Positions 33,815-45,800 of a DNA stretch of 64,000 bases are shown in pieces. This DNA is from Lotus japonicus (Eukaryota > Streptophyta > Magnoliopsida > Fabales > Fabaceae), in the NCBI RefSeq assembly GCF_012489685.1, contig NC_080042.1, positions 1,428,501 through 1,492,500 of the forward strand, in the 5' to 3' direction. Below the pieces are notes generated by a model. That model did no database searches. It worked only from the letters and a program-made list of their open reading frames with translations, and was not told the DNA's origin. The translations under genes and the position numbers were made by a program. The first letter of the stretch is position 1, and each line of letters opens with the position of its first letter.

Positions 33815-36118
33815 ATGCACCTGAGAAGTGGTAAGACTGTAAGTATGGCAAGCAATCGAGGAAGAACCTCCCCCCAAGGGTCTAACGTGGGCAATCAGAG
33901 CAGCCCTGGGGGAAGTAGTGGTAACAATAACGAAGAAGTGTCCACTGGGATAGGGCCTGGCACCACTATGCCAACCCAGAACGTGGCAATTTCTGCAGTC
34001 ACGGAAATGCCTGTATCTACATCAGTGCAGGCACAACTTGTTCCAACGGTTACAAGAGGAGATATGCCTTATGGCATGCCTATGTCTGTAATGCACGACA
34101 TACAAGGCACATATTCGACGTTCCCCGAGAATGTTCCTCCATTTAGCATACCCCCCTTTGGGGCAAATGGAACAATGTTGAACTTAGGGAGTCAAGTTAG
34201 CCCTCCTGGCCCTATCCCTGGGTCCAGTTCACAAATTTATTTGTCTACGGGTATGAACACTGGTTCACTTCAAGCCATTAGGCAGCAAGTAGATGATAGT
34301 AACCATGAAATGGTTAACATGCTATCTCGTCAGATAGGTGAACTAATTAACCCTGTGCTCCAAAATAATAATGCCAATAATCAGCATTTGGCACGTCAGA
34401 TGGATCGTTTGGCTACAGCCCTGGGGGCACCAGTCGAAATTCAACCAGCACCAGGGGTTAACCAAGTCCCATGGCCTAACCATGTCCCTGCCCCTGTGCG
34501 CTATCAGGCGCCACAACACCAAGATATGGGGGCAAACCCTGTGTTTAGGGGAAACGAGGCAGTGCAGCCACCATTGCAAAATGTGTATATGGTGAACAGG
34601 GAAGAGCACGCTGATGGCGTACTAGAAAGAATTCGACACCAAAACGCTGGGGGGGCAACAAAATGTTGCTGTTGTAGTGGAACAATTGTTGAACCAGCAT
34701 GGCTTCAACGTGGGTTTCGCGAATAGACCCCATTTTGTGTCGGCCTTTACAGAAGAAGTTCTCGAATCAGAACTTCCTCGAGGCTGGAAGGTCCCCAAAT
34801 TCACTAAGTTCTCTGGGGATTCAGGAGAGTCTACTGTAGAACACATAGCCAGGTACCAAATCGAAGCAGGGGACTTAGCCATCAATGAAAATTTAAAAAT
34901 GAAGTACTTCCCGAGTTCTTTAACTAAGAACGCATTTACCTGGTTCACCACCCTCGCCCCTAGGTCAGTCCACACATGGGCCCAAATGGAAAGAATTTTC
35001 CATGAACAATTCTTTAGGGGAGAGTGCAAGGTGAGTTTGAAAGATTTGGCTAATGTCAAAAGAAAGCCAGCAGAGTCCATTGATGATTATCTAAACAGGT
35101 TCAGGATGCTTAAATCTCGATGTTTCACTCATGTCCCTGAACACGAGCTAGTTGTCCTAGCTGGTGGTGGTCTAGAGTATTCTATTAGAAAGAAAATCGA
35201 TACTCAATATATTCGAGATATGTCTTTACTCGCAGACAGAGTGAGACATATCGAATTACTAAAGGCTGAAAAGTCTAAAGAAAGGGCCAAGACCACTAAG
35301 TGGCCAAAGAAGGAAAAAATAGCGTACATAGACACTGATCCAGTGTGTCAAAGTCCATGTGTTTATCGAGAAGTCCCTGTGGACGTCGACTTAAATGATG
35401 TCAATCAGGCTGAGCTTCAGCCAGGTGATCCTTATGTTTGTAAAGCATTGAAACCATATGAAAACAAACTCGGGGAGGAAAACCCCAAGAACATGATTCC
35501 TGCTGTGAAAACTTATACTTTTGATGTGACCAAATGTGATGCAATTTATGATATACTTGTGTCTGATGGTTTGCTTGTGGTCCCTAAAGACCAAAAACTT
35601 CCTTCTCCTGAACAAAGGAAAGGGAAGAAATATTGCAAATATCACAACTTTTTTGGTCATTGGACCTCACAGTGTGTTCGTTTCAGGGATCTGGTGCAGG
35701 GAGCATTGGATTCAGGAAGACTCAAGTATGATGAAAAATCCAAAGGCCGAATGAAGATTGACTCTAACCCGTTGCAGGTAGCTGAGGCCAACTATGTAGA
35801 GCCTTTCTACATTGGCATGGTCGACATTTCTGAAAAGCTAGATCTGGGCTTGACACTTGGAGAAGCAAAGGAGGAAAACATTGCTGTCGAAGAGCCAGAG
35901 GTCGAGAAAGAGGTGAGCTTAGAGGAGGTTTACCCCAAGGCCGGAGAAACTCTTGTTGAGTTTCTGTCCCGGAGCAAAGATGGCGAGAAAGAAGTCATGC
36001 TGTGCCCTCGATGCAGCGCCGTTTTCGACAAGTCTGCAGCCAAAGCCTACCAAGATTCCGAAATGAAAAGGCATTATCAGAACAAAGTGCCTGTGTCTAG
36101 GAGGTTGAATATCCCCAT
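33815..36118 (+). pseudogene. Tat element 1 Gag, frameshifted
   Basis: Opens MHLRSGKT, a typical Gag start in this group. The first frame ends at 34726. A run of seven G at 34649-34655 marks the point where the frame changes, and the second frame carries the conserved Gag core (SGDSGESTVEHIARYQIEAG, NAFTWFTTL, RFRMLKSRCFTHVPEHELV) and a zinc-knuckle-like CKYHNFFGHWTSQCVRFRDL. A second frame change occurs near 36112-36118. A one-base error in the G run cannot be told apart from true decay. Confidence 0.8.
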
Positions 36119-37323
36119 GAGGAGTGGGTTGAAAGAGGCCAGGAACTCAATGGCCATAAAGGCCAGAAGTCGAGGAATAAAGACAAGACTTACGTCCCTG
36201 ATGCTGGGTTGCCAAAAAACCAATGGTTCAGGCCAGCACCCCCAAGGCCAAAACAACACCAGAAGTGGCAGAAAATCGACCTGGGCCAGGGATCCTCTTA
36301 CATCAACAATTCCCGTGTGTCGCGAAGCTATTCCTATGGCTCTGGGAACTACTATACTCCTGAGCAAATGACCAGAACTCAGTTCAGACGCTTCCTGAGG
36401 AAGAGGAAAGATGAAAGGGAAAGAGGTGGCAAGTTCCGTTCACTATGGGACATAAAGCCAGAAGACAACCCTCGCAATGAACCTAGTGTGGCGTCGATTA
36501 TCAATCAGCTCGACCACGCCATTAAACAAGGAACAACTGTGCCACCAAACCCGACCAAGGAAAAGGGGAAAGAGGCTGTTGAAGATGAGGATGAAGACAT
36601 GCTCGAAGATTTCGACGACAGTGATGGAGAAGACCTCAACATCATCTGCATAGTGTCTATCTTACATGCTGAATTCGATAGAATCTCAGAAGTTACAGAA
36701 AGCGAAGAAGATTACTATGTCGAGGAAGAACCAGATGACAACCCTTTGTGTTATTATGTGATGCAGAGAGGATCTTTCGAGGATGAGAGAGCTATTTTCC
36801 AGAGGCCAACTGAGCAAATGAAGAGCCATTTGAAACCATTATTTGTTTGGGCCAAAGTCGAGGAGAAAGGAGTTAATAAAGTCCTTGTCGACGGGGGAGC
36901 TGCAATCAACCTGATGCCTGGGTTTATGCTAAAAAAGTTGGGTAAAACCGAAGCAGATCTAATCTCACATGATATGGTACTTTCTGATTATGAAGGAAAG
37001 ACAGGTTCTTCCCTGGGGGCAATCATGCTGAGCATAACAGTAGGAACAGTGGCCCGCTCCACATTATTCATTGTGGTCCCTTCAAAGGCTAATTACAATT
37101 TGCTGTTGGGAAGAGAATGGATTCATGGCGTGGGGGCAGTACCCTCGACTTTGCACCAACGTATATCCATTTGGAAGTCCGATGGGTCGTCGAAAATGTA
37201 CAAGCAGATCAAAGCTACTACTTAGCAGAGACAGGTTACGTTGGTAAGAAGAATTTCGAGAAGAGCCTAGCCACCATAGCTCCTTTGGACACAGTGGCTA
37301 ATCAATACTTCAACCCATACTGA
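36119..37323 (+). pseudogene. Tat element 1 protease region
   Basis: The frame 36209-37225 follows Gag. The protease core shows KVLVDGGAAINLMP, with the catalytic Asp in DGG, and NLLLGREWIHGVGAVPSTLHQ at its end. A frameshift near 37175-37200 moves the linker (YYLAETGYVGKKNFEKSL) into another frame, which stops at 37323. Confidence 0.75.
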
Positions 37324-37380
37324 CATTGGATCCCATCCGGGGGCTAAACCTCAATGAAGCATGCAAATCTGATGCCATGA

Positions 37381-40300
37381 GTGGATGGCACAACGATGAA
37401 GAAAAAGATGCCACTACTGAGTGGCAAACCAGTGGTAAAGATGATTAATTCGAGCATAGCTCGAATATCGGCTTACGCAGCTGAAAACAAAATAAGAACG
37501 GCCTTAGAGGCCGAAAGAATGGCCAAAGAAATGGCTATTGATGAAGCTAGTGTCTCAATTCTGCTTGTCGAAATGACATCTCAGGAGGAGGCAACAACGA
37601 ATAAGGATAACACGCGCTTGGAAGAAGACGAGCAGAGTGTCGAAGAATTTGAAGATCTCCGTAATTTAAGGCTGGATTGCATCTACGATGATAGCCCATT
37701 GGGTTTCGAGAAGCCAGCGATCGACATTTCCAAGAAAATGGAAGCATAGGACCCTTTGGAAGAAGTGGACTTGGGTGATGGCTCAGAAAAGAAGCCAACA
37801 TACATCAGTGCTCTTATTGACCCAGAGTTAAAGGATAGGATGGTGAAATTACTCAAAGAATTCAAAGACTGTTTCGCTTGGGATTATGATGAAATGCCAG
37901 GACTGAGTCGAGAACTGGTAGAATTGCAGTTACCCATCAAAGAAGATAAGAAACCAGTCAAGCAATTACCTAGGAGATTCCATCCAGATGTGTTGGTAAA
38001 AATCAAAGAAGAAATCGAAAGGCTCCTCAGGTGCAAGTTTATCAGGACAGCTCGATATGTGGATTGGTTAGCCAACGTGGTCCCAGTAATCAAGAAGAAT
38101 GGAAAGATGAGGGTTTGCATTGACTTTCGAGATCTTAATGCTGCCACTCCAAAAGACGAGTATCACATGCCCATTGCCGAGATGATGGTGGATTCAGCTG
38201 CTGGCCACGAATACTTAAGCCTGTTAGATGGTTATTCAGGCTACAACCAAATCTTCATAGCTGAAGAAGATGTGTCGAAGACAGCTTTTCGATGTCCTGG
38301 TGCCTTGGGGACATATGAGTGGGTGGTCATGCCATTCGGGCTGAAAAACGCTGGCGCGACCTACCAAAGGGTAATGAATACCATTTTTCATGATTTTACT
38401 GAAACTTTCATGCAGGTTTACATTGATGATATTGTGGTGAAATCCCCATCAAGGGATGACCATTTATCCCATCTAAGGAAATCCTTTGAGAGGATGAGGA
38501 AATATGGCTTAAAGATGAACCCAAGGTTTTAAATATCGGTCGCGGACACGGTCGCGGTCGCGTTTCGGTTTTCACGGTTGCGGGTATTGCGGTTGCTGCG
38601 ATGTGTGTTGCGGATGTTGCGGTGTGAATGGTTCACAATTATTCCCAACTTATACTAAAACTCTCATGACTTAATTTTCTTATTAATATAAGATATTTAA
38701 AGGAAAAAAATGAAACTAATACAATAAAATTAACCAATGAATTATGCAGGCCCTTTTTATATGAATTGAGACCCTTTTTATCTTATCCTTCACACCTCCA
38801 TTTGGCTCATATTAACTTTTAGGTGTCACTTTCTTATCTCTTAGTTTTCTGCTTCTTCTCTCTCCTTAGCCACTATTTCACCGACCCAAACTAAACCACA
38901 CCCAGATTTGCAATACCACCAACAAAAAGCACAAACACAGGAGCGAGAAACATGATCGATCCAATTATTGCAATTTGAAGTCTGAAAATGTGAAGATTGA
39001 GTGCTGTGAAGACCACGAAAGCAGAAAAATGGTGTTTGATTTGCAGCAGCACCACCTTTCCAGCAATGAAAATGGAGTTTGCAGCTGTACTAGTCTCTGA
39101 TGCGGGGAAAACGGCGTTGCGTTGCGTCCGTTGCGGCCGCAATACCGTTCTGTTGCGGACGTTATCTGTGATTTTGCTTCCCACCGTGAAATCGTCCTGT
39201 TTCGGTATCGGTAGCCACCGAAACCGTTATTTTGCGGCCGGTATTCATGTAACGGAGCGATATTTAAAACCTTGGATGAACCCCCTTAAATGTGCCTTCG
39301 GTGTTATTGCAGGTGATTTTTTGGGTTTTGTGGTGCATAAAAAGGGCATCGAGATCAACAAAAACAAGGCTAAAGCCATTCTCGACACAAGTCCACCAAC
39401 CAGCAAGAAACAACTGCAATCGTTACTGGGAAAGATCAATTTCCTGAGGAGATTCATTGCCAACCTCAGCGAGAAGACTAAATCATTTTCCTCACTTCTT
39501 CGACTTAAAAAAGAAGATGTGTTCCGCTGGGAAGCAGAACATCAAAAAGCGTTTGATGAGCTCAAAGAGTACTTGTCCAACCCACCTGTGATAGCACCAC
39601 CCATAGGAGGGAGGCCAATGAAGCTGTATATCTCCGCCACAGATGAAACCATTGGAAGCATGTTGGCTCAAGAAGATGAAGGTGGCAAAGAAAGAGCCAT
39701 ATTTTACTTAAGTAGGGTGTTGAATGACGTAGAAACTCGATATACTATGATCGAGAAATTGTGTTTATGCTTGTACTTCTCTTGTCTAAAGCTGAAATAT
39801 TATATAAAGCCAATCGATGTAATGGTTTTTTCTCATTATGATATAATAAAGCACATGTTATCCAAACCTATCTTGCACAGTCGAATTGGTAAATGGGCTT
39901 TGGCCCTAACCGAATATTCACTAACTTATGCCCCACTAAAAGCAATTAAGGGGCAGGCAATTGCCGATTTCTTGGCAGATCACACCTTTCCTAAAGAAAT
40001 CGTAACTTATGTGGGCATCCAACCTTGGAAGCTATTTTTCGACGGTTCCAGCCATAAAAATGGAACTGGAATCGGGATGTTCATAGTATCCCCAGGGGGC
40101 ATCCCCACGAAATTCAAGTTTAGGATTAAGAGTAACTGCTCGAACAATGAGGCTGAATATGAGGCGTTAATATCAGGCCTCGAAATCTTGGTAGCCCTTG
40201 GGGCAAAGAATGTTGTCATAAAAGGAGATTCTGAGTTGGTGATAAAGCAACTTACCAAGGAATACAAATGCGTTAGTGAAAATCTAGCTAGATACTACAC

Positions 40301-41771
40301 GAAAGCGAATAATTTGTTGGCCAAATTCGACGAAGCTGGAATAGGCCATGTTTCCAGGATAGATAATCAAGAGGCCAATGAATTGGCACAAATCGCGTCA
40401 GGATACGTGGTCGATAAATTTAGGCTGAAAGAGCTTATCGAGGTCAAAGAAAAACTAAACCCCTCCGACCTCGACATCCTGGTCATTAACAATATGGCAC
40501 CTAATGATTGGAGAAAGCCAATTGTCGATTACTTGCAAAATCCTGTGGGCACCACAGATAGAAAAACAAAGTACAGGGCGATGAACTATGTCGTCATGGG
40601 AAACGAGTTATTCAAGAAGCATGTCGATGGAACACTACTGAAGTGTTTAAGTAAAGACGACGCGTTCATAGCAATCGCAGCTGTTCACGATGGGTTATGT
40701 GGTTCCCACCAGACAGGAATTAAGATGAAGTGGATCCTATTTCGACAAGGGATGTATTGGCCTACTATCATGAAGGATTGCATGGAATATGCTAAGGGAT
40801 GCCAAGATTGCCAGAAACATGCAGGGATACAACATGTGCCAGCAAGTGAATTGCACTCAATCATTAAACCGTGGCCATTCAGGGGGTGGGCTTTAGACCT
40901 AATTGGCGAGATTAACCCATGTTCTTCTAGGCAACATAAGTACATAATAGTGGCCATAGATTACTTTACCAAGTGGGTAGAGGCAATTCCTCTACAAAAT
41001 GTTACCCAGGACACGGTGATCGATTTCATTCAGAATCACATAGTGTACCGTTTCGGGTTACCTGAGTCACTCACTACAGACCAAGGCACAGTATTTGTAG
41101 GTCAAAAAGTGGCATCATTCGCAGAATCTTGGGGTATAAAACTCCTAACCTCGACTCCTTATTATGCTCAGGCAAATGGCCAAGTAGAAGCTGCCAACAA
41201 AACATTAATCTCCTTGATTAAGAAACATGTTGGTCGAAAACCTAAAAGCTGGCATCAAACGTTGGGCCAAGTGCTTTGGGCTTACAGGAATTCACCTAAG
41301 GAAGCTACCGGGGCAACACCATTTCGACTAGCGTACGACCAAGAAGCGGTGTTGCCAGCAGAGGTGTATTTGCAGTCATGTAGAATCCAAAGGCAAGAAG
41401 AAATTCCAAGTGAAGATTATTGGAATATGATGCTTGATGAGTTAGTCAATCTCGACGAAGAAAGAATACTGGCATTAGATACCCTAACCAGGCAAAAGGA
41501 TCGTATTGCTAGAGCTTATAATAAAAAGGTTAGAATTAAATCTTTTAGGCCCGGTGATTACGTGTGGAAGGTTATCTTACCAGTCGACAAAAAAGATAAA
41601 CGTTACGGAAAGTGGGCCCCAAACTGAGAAGGCCCTTTCGCAGTCGAGAAAGTACTTTTAAACAACGCTTATTCGATTAAGGAATTAGGAGGTCGAAATC
41701 GACAAATGACAATAAATGGCAAATACTTAAAAGCGTATAAGCCAATGTTGCATGAAATAAACATCGAATAA
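37381..41771 (+). pseudogene. Tat element 1 RT, two RNase H domains and integrase, interrupted
   Basis: A TAG at 37747-37749 precedes the RT (VCIDFRDLNAATPKDEYHMP, VMPFGLKNAGATYQR, YIDDIVVKS). RT is cut at 38521 by a hAT-like insertion and resumes at 39283 (FLGFVVHKKGIEINKNKAKA). The first RNase H is near 39620-39810. The second, archaeal-type RNase H is near 40030-40420 (FFDGSSHKNGTGIG, NNEAEYEAL, KGDSELV). Integrase has its zinc-binding HHCC region, then catalytic Asp in ALDLIGEI, Asp in TTDQGTVF and Glu in NGQVEAANK. A TGA at 41625-41627 lies 48 codons before the natural stop at 41769-41771. An in-frame ATG at 38997 inside the insertion is accidental. Confidence 0.88.
38522..39274. mobile_element. 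753-bp hAT-type non-autonomous element in the RT
   Basis: Inverted ends CAAGGTTTTAAATATCG and CGATATTTAAAACCTTG (17 of 17), flanked by identical gatgaacc at 38514-38521 and 39275-39282. Both ends have a GC-rich subterminal region built of cggtcgcgg/ttgcgg words in opposite orientation. No transposase is encoded. An 8-bp duplication and CA-type ends fit hAT. It postdates the host element and inactivates its RT. Confidence 0.9.
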
Positions 41772-41844
41772 GGAATAAAAGTAAATTGCCAAAAGTCGAA
41801 TGTTTTATTAATTGAAATAGAGCATTACAGATATGGCAAAAACG

Positions 41845-42330
41845 CTAAAAGGGAGGGTTGGCCCTATAACTATTGTATCTAGCCCTTAGAGGCTCCATGC
41901 GCCTCAGAACATCCTCTTGTTGAGATTCTAGTCGCGATTTCTCCTGTCGAAGATCCAGCTCCTCGCGAGCGGTAATGGAAAGCCTGTCAACCAAGGCTTT
42001 CAGAGCTCCCACACTCCCCTCAGGGTCCACTTGATTCAAAGAAGCCCTCAACTCGTCAAATTCCTCCATCTTCTCATCAATTTGGTGTTCAGCAAAGAAC
42101 ACTCGAGCAGTGAATTCCCGGTGTTCTTCGTACAGAGGCACTGCTTCATGCAGAAGGCCCAGAAACTCCAGGAGAGGAGTTCTCACAGAGGCAATAATAT
42201 TCCTCTGCAGAAGCTGGTTGATGAGCCCAGTAAGCTCTTCAGCCAAAGAAAGAAAAGAATGCAACTCCCAAAACAGGTCTTGATCAAAGGCCAAGCTCCG
42301 GATTTGATTAAGAATACGACGGCTAGCCAT
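41845..42330 (-). CDS. antisense small helical protein gene in Tat element 1
   Basis: A 161-codon frame from MASRRILNQIRSLAFD, antisense to the retrotransposon, between integrase and the PMD gene. The protein is largely predicted helix, with heptad-like Leu/Glu spacing (IDEKMEEFDELRASL, LRQEKSRLESQQEDVLRRME), so a coiled coil is likely. A TATA box stands 97 bases upstream of the ATG. The frame has no stop and begins with a good ATG context (GCCATGGCT). I do not recognise the family. It could be a duplicate or partner of the coiled-coil tail of the PMD gene. No evidence of expression is available here. Confidence 0.5.
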   Translation of the reverse strand: MASRRILNQIRSLAFDQDLFWELHSFLSLAEELTGLINQLLQRNIIASVRTPLLEFLGLLHEAVPLYEEHREFTARVFFAEHQIDEKMEEFDELRASLNQVDPEGSVGALKALVDRLSITAREELDLRQEKSRLESQQEDVLRRMEPLRARYNSYRANPPF

Positions 42331-42426
42331 GGCTGAAGGAGTTTGTCAAAAACAGGAAGGGAATTCTGGAAAAGAAGTAAGGAAGAGTTTGAAGAAGTTA
42401 CTGAAGAGAAGTAACCAAAAACGCTT

Positions 42427-42434
42427 TATTTATA
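42427..42434 (-). promoter_or_regulatory. TATA box of the antisense helical-protein gene
   Basis: Minus strand ACTATAAATAAAG. The core TATAAATA is identical to the core in the LTR (33270) and in front of the PMD gene (46685). Spacing to the ATG at 42330 is about 97 bases. Confidence 0.5.
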
Positions 42435-42839
42435 GTATAACAACAAAGGAGTGCATTAATTAGTGGCAATCAGTTGCCAACTCTTCATCTTATGGTTACA
42501 GGCCACGTAAATTACCACTACCATCGTAAATGGCTTTGGCCTTTAATGGACAAAGACTTTCATTGAATCAAGAAAACGTGGTATAGGATTGCAATAAATT
42601 GGCCTAGTTCCCAGAAACCAAGCAACGACTACCTAAAGGGTGCGATGGAGTTTGAACGGCGCAACAATAGTAAATAGCCGTCAGAATAAATGCATAGTGG
42701 AAACTGAAAAGACTTGGCGAATTAAATGTCAAATTATATGGCCTAAGTGCCAGAAACATTGTCGAAAAGTTACATGAAACTTGGCATCAAAGGCCATGAT
42801 CGAAATAGTGCCATCATTACACATTGACAAACAAAAATC

Positions 42840-45800
42840 TTAAAGCAGAAATTTAAAAGAATTCAAGCGGTCAGCAAAAGTAGCAATCTTAGCATCGAGA
42901 TCCTTCTTCACAGCCTGGTCAACCTCCAAATCCTTGATAACCTCTTTTGTCGAGATGATCAGAGCTTTGGATTCCTTAGTAAGCGCATCCAACTGAGCTT
43001 TCACAGCAGGGCCTTCCTCGACCAAATCAGCTCGTTTCTTCTCCCACTTGGCAATCTCTCGATGCAGCTCCTCAAGTTTAGTGTCGACATCAGAAATTTC
43101 ATCTGCAACTAGAACCTTCCTAGCAGTAAATTTCTTGAAGTCTTCTTTCATCGCCGCAACCTGAGCTTTACCAGAAGAGACTTTTGCTTCCTTAAGGCTA
43201 ACAGCTTGGCCAACGTCCTTGGCTTGATTAAAAGTGGCTAAAGCATCCATTAAGAAAGATTGATGGTTGGCCAGAGCAGCAGCCTGATGTGAATCAAGCT
43301 TTTGACCAAGCAGGAAGACAAGCAATTCCTTAGCAGCATGACTCGTTTGAGAGTCAACTCGAATCCGGTCGAGGAATCCGCTGTCGAAAACGATAGCCTT
43401 CAGCCGACCCATGCTCTCCTCAATCTGCTGAAGGTTGGCAACTCCACTAGACTGAGCAGTCTCAGCAGTAACATCAGCTTGATAGGGTGGAGAATCTCAT
43501 TCCAAGGTGCCATCGAGAAAGTCATCCAAAGCTGCCAGTGGGTCTTCCTCAAATAAGGTATCAAGCTTTTCACTAGACACATGAGATGAAGAGCCACCCT
43601 TGGCTTGAGGCGAAAGTTGCACAGTGGCAGTCGACTTTGGAGGAGGCATGGGGTTAGCATCCTTGCCAGGAAGAGCTTCTGCTTCACGAATGGGAGAGGT
43701 TGCACCTTGAGTTTCCTACAAGAAAAAATCAGGAAAGCCTCTTTAGTGGCCTCTTTGATAAAATAAGATGCACAGTCAAGGAACCACCAGAACGTGGAAA
43801 AGTTATAAGGGTACCTGGCAAGTAGACCCCTTGGAAGGGCTTGAGTTGGTAGAGCTCTTGGAACGGTGGGGAGATTTGTGACCAGATTTTCTCCTAACCT
43901 TCCTCCTTCCCACAGATGTCGAGGTCTTTTTAGCCAAGGATGCGGCCTTGGGAGGCTTCTCGACGCCCTCAACTTTGGATTTTGCAAGGTTGGGAGCTGG
44001 AGAATTTTCACGGGATGGAGGATTGGAAATGGAATGCTCATGGACATCAGCCTGAGGAAAAGAACAAAACACGATCAGACTAGGAAATCACAGATTAAAA
44101 TGTCACAAGGTACTCTCGAAAATGAGAAACATACCTGAATAGCGGCGTCGCCACCACCTTCTTTGCCATCGCCTTCAGGCTGAGCATCAGACACCAATGT
44201 AGAAACCTTGCTAGTTGTAGAAGCACCAGTCCCTTTGGCTTTCTTTTGGCTAACCGAGGCGGCAGGCTTAGTCTTCCTTTTTCGGCCCTGTCGAAGAAAA
44301 CATTAGTCGACACTCCAAAGAGGCCAAAAAGAAAAGGAAAAACTAAAAGGAAAATACCTTAAGTTTGTCAGCAAGGCTGACATTATCGTCCTCATCATCA
44401 TCATCATCGTCCTCAATCACAACTGGCTTGTCCTTAGAAGAATGAGCCACCGGAGAAATAACTTGAGGAGTCGGTTGGGTAATGACTTCAGCTGCAAATA
44501 GAAAGAGAAATTAAGAGGTAAAATAAGAAAACCTAGGCCAAGTCGAAATATTACCTTGACCAATATGCATGTTCAGCGATATGTGGTTGAAGATTTCGAC
44601 GGACACATGATACGGAAAGTTCCATAAGTGGTACTTGGTCCAAGTCACTCGCTTTCGAGGAGGAAGAGCTTGATTGGCCAACACATTTATATTTACATGG
44701 TCAACCCATTTGGGCAAGACCGGTGGAAAGGCCAATGCAAACCTACTCGTAGGCAAAGATGGGAACCTAAAGCCAGTTTTTCGAATAACAAAAGATAGAC
44801 CTTCCTCACCAGGAGGAATAACTAACTTGGATTTTTTGGCTTTAGATTCCCATTTTTGCCTTAATACTTGAGCTGCTTTTGCAACCGTATCTCGAAGAGT
44901 TGGATAATATACCACACCAAAGAACTCTTGAAAGGATCGAATTTCTGCCAGGTGCATACCTTTGGTCTTCTTGAGATCCTGCTTCTGCAAAAGAAAAGCA
45001 TATGTCATGCATTGAAGACAATCTACGAGGGGCTTCGAAATCTGGGCCCAATACTTAGACCACCAGGCTTTGAAAGCATTAGTGGCATAATACGAAGGAG
45101 CGTAGGTGAAGGGGCTCAGGTTGAGAAGTTTCTTGTTATAGAAATGAACAGTCGTGTCAAAAGCAGAAGCCCTCTTAATAGCCCCGGGGTACAAGACAAG
45201 ACTCTTGTCGAACAAGGTGTTGGGCAGAGCCTGGCTAAGCCCAAACTGTCGAGAAACCAATTGAGGGTTGTAGCCGCATAAAGTGTAATCACTGCTAGCA
45301 AAGCCTACAGTTAAAACCCTAGGCGAAAGGATGGTCCTCCAGAGCGTAATATGATGTTCTTTGGGCAATGCAGAATCACAAGCGTTAGGGTAAGAATTCC
45401 TCAGCCAGAAAGGGCCACGAATAGCCTTGCTATAAGGAGAGAAACTGGAGCGATAATGCTTCAGCTCAAGAAACATGGTGAAATATTTTCTGAAATCAGC
45501 TTCAAAGCTCGACGCATCATAAGCCGGGGTCAGGGTCTCGAGCCTGTGGGCATCAATCCTGGTGTTAGAAACAGCTGGGGGATCATCTTGTACCGGCAGG
45601 AGAGATTCGAAGACCGCATTCAACCAAAGTTGAAATAGCCAAAGAGGTCCAGCCGCATTCAGAGAAACGGTCTTGGTATTCCGGATATCCTCGACAGCTT
45701 CATTCAGCATTTGGTAAAGGTTGCCAAGAACAAGCCTAGCCATGGCGAGTTGTCGACCCTCGTGGAGTAAGTTGGCTAAAGGTAAAAGTTTGGCAGGTAT

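Noticed and set aside
38997..41627. An 876-codon gene starting at 38997
   Set aside because: The start lies inside the hAT insertion; the real coding part is the continuation of RT from 39283.
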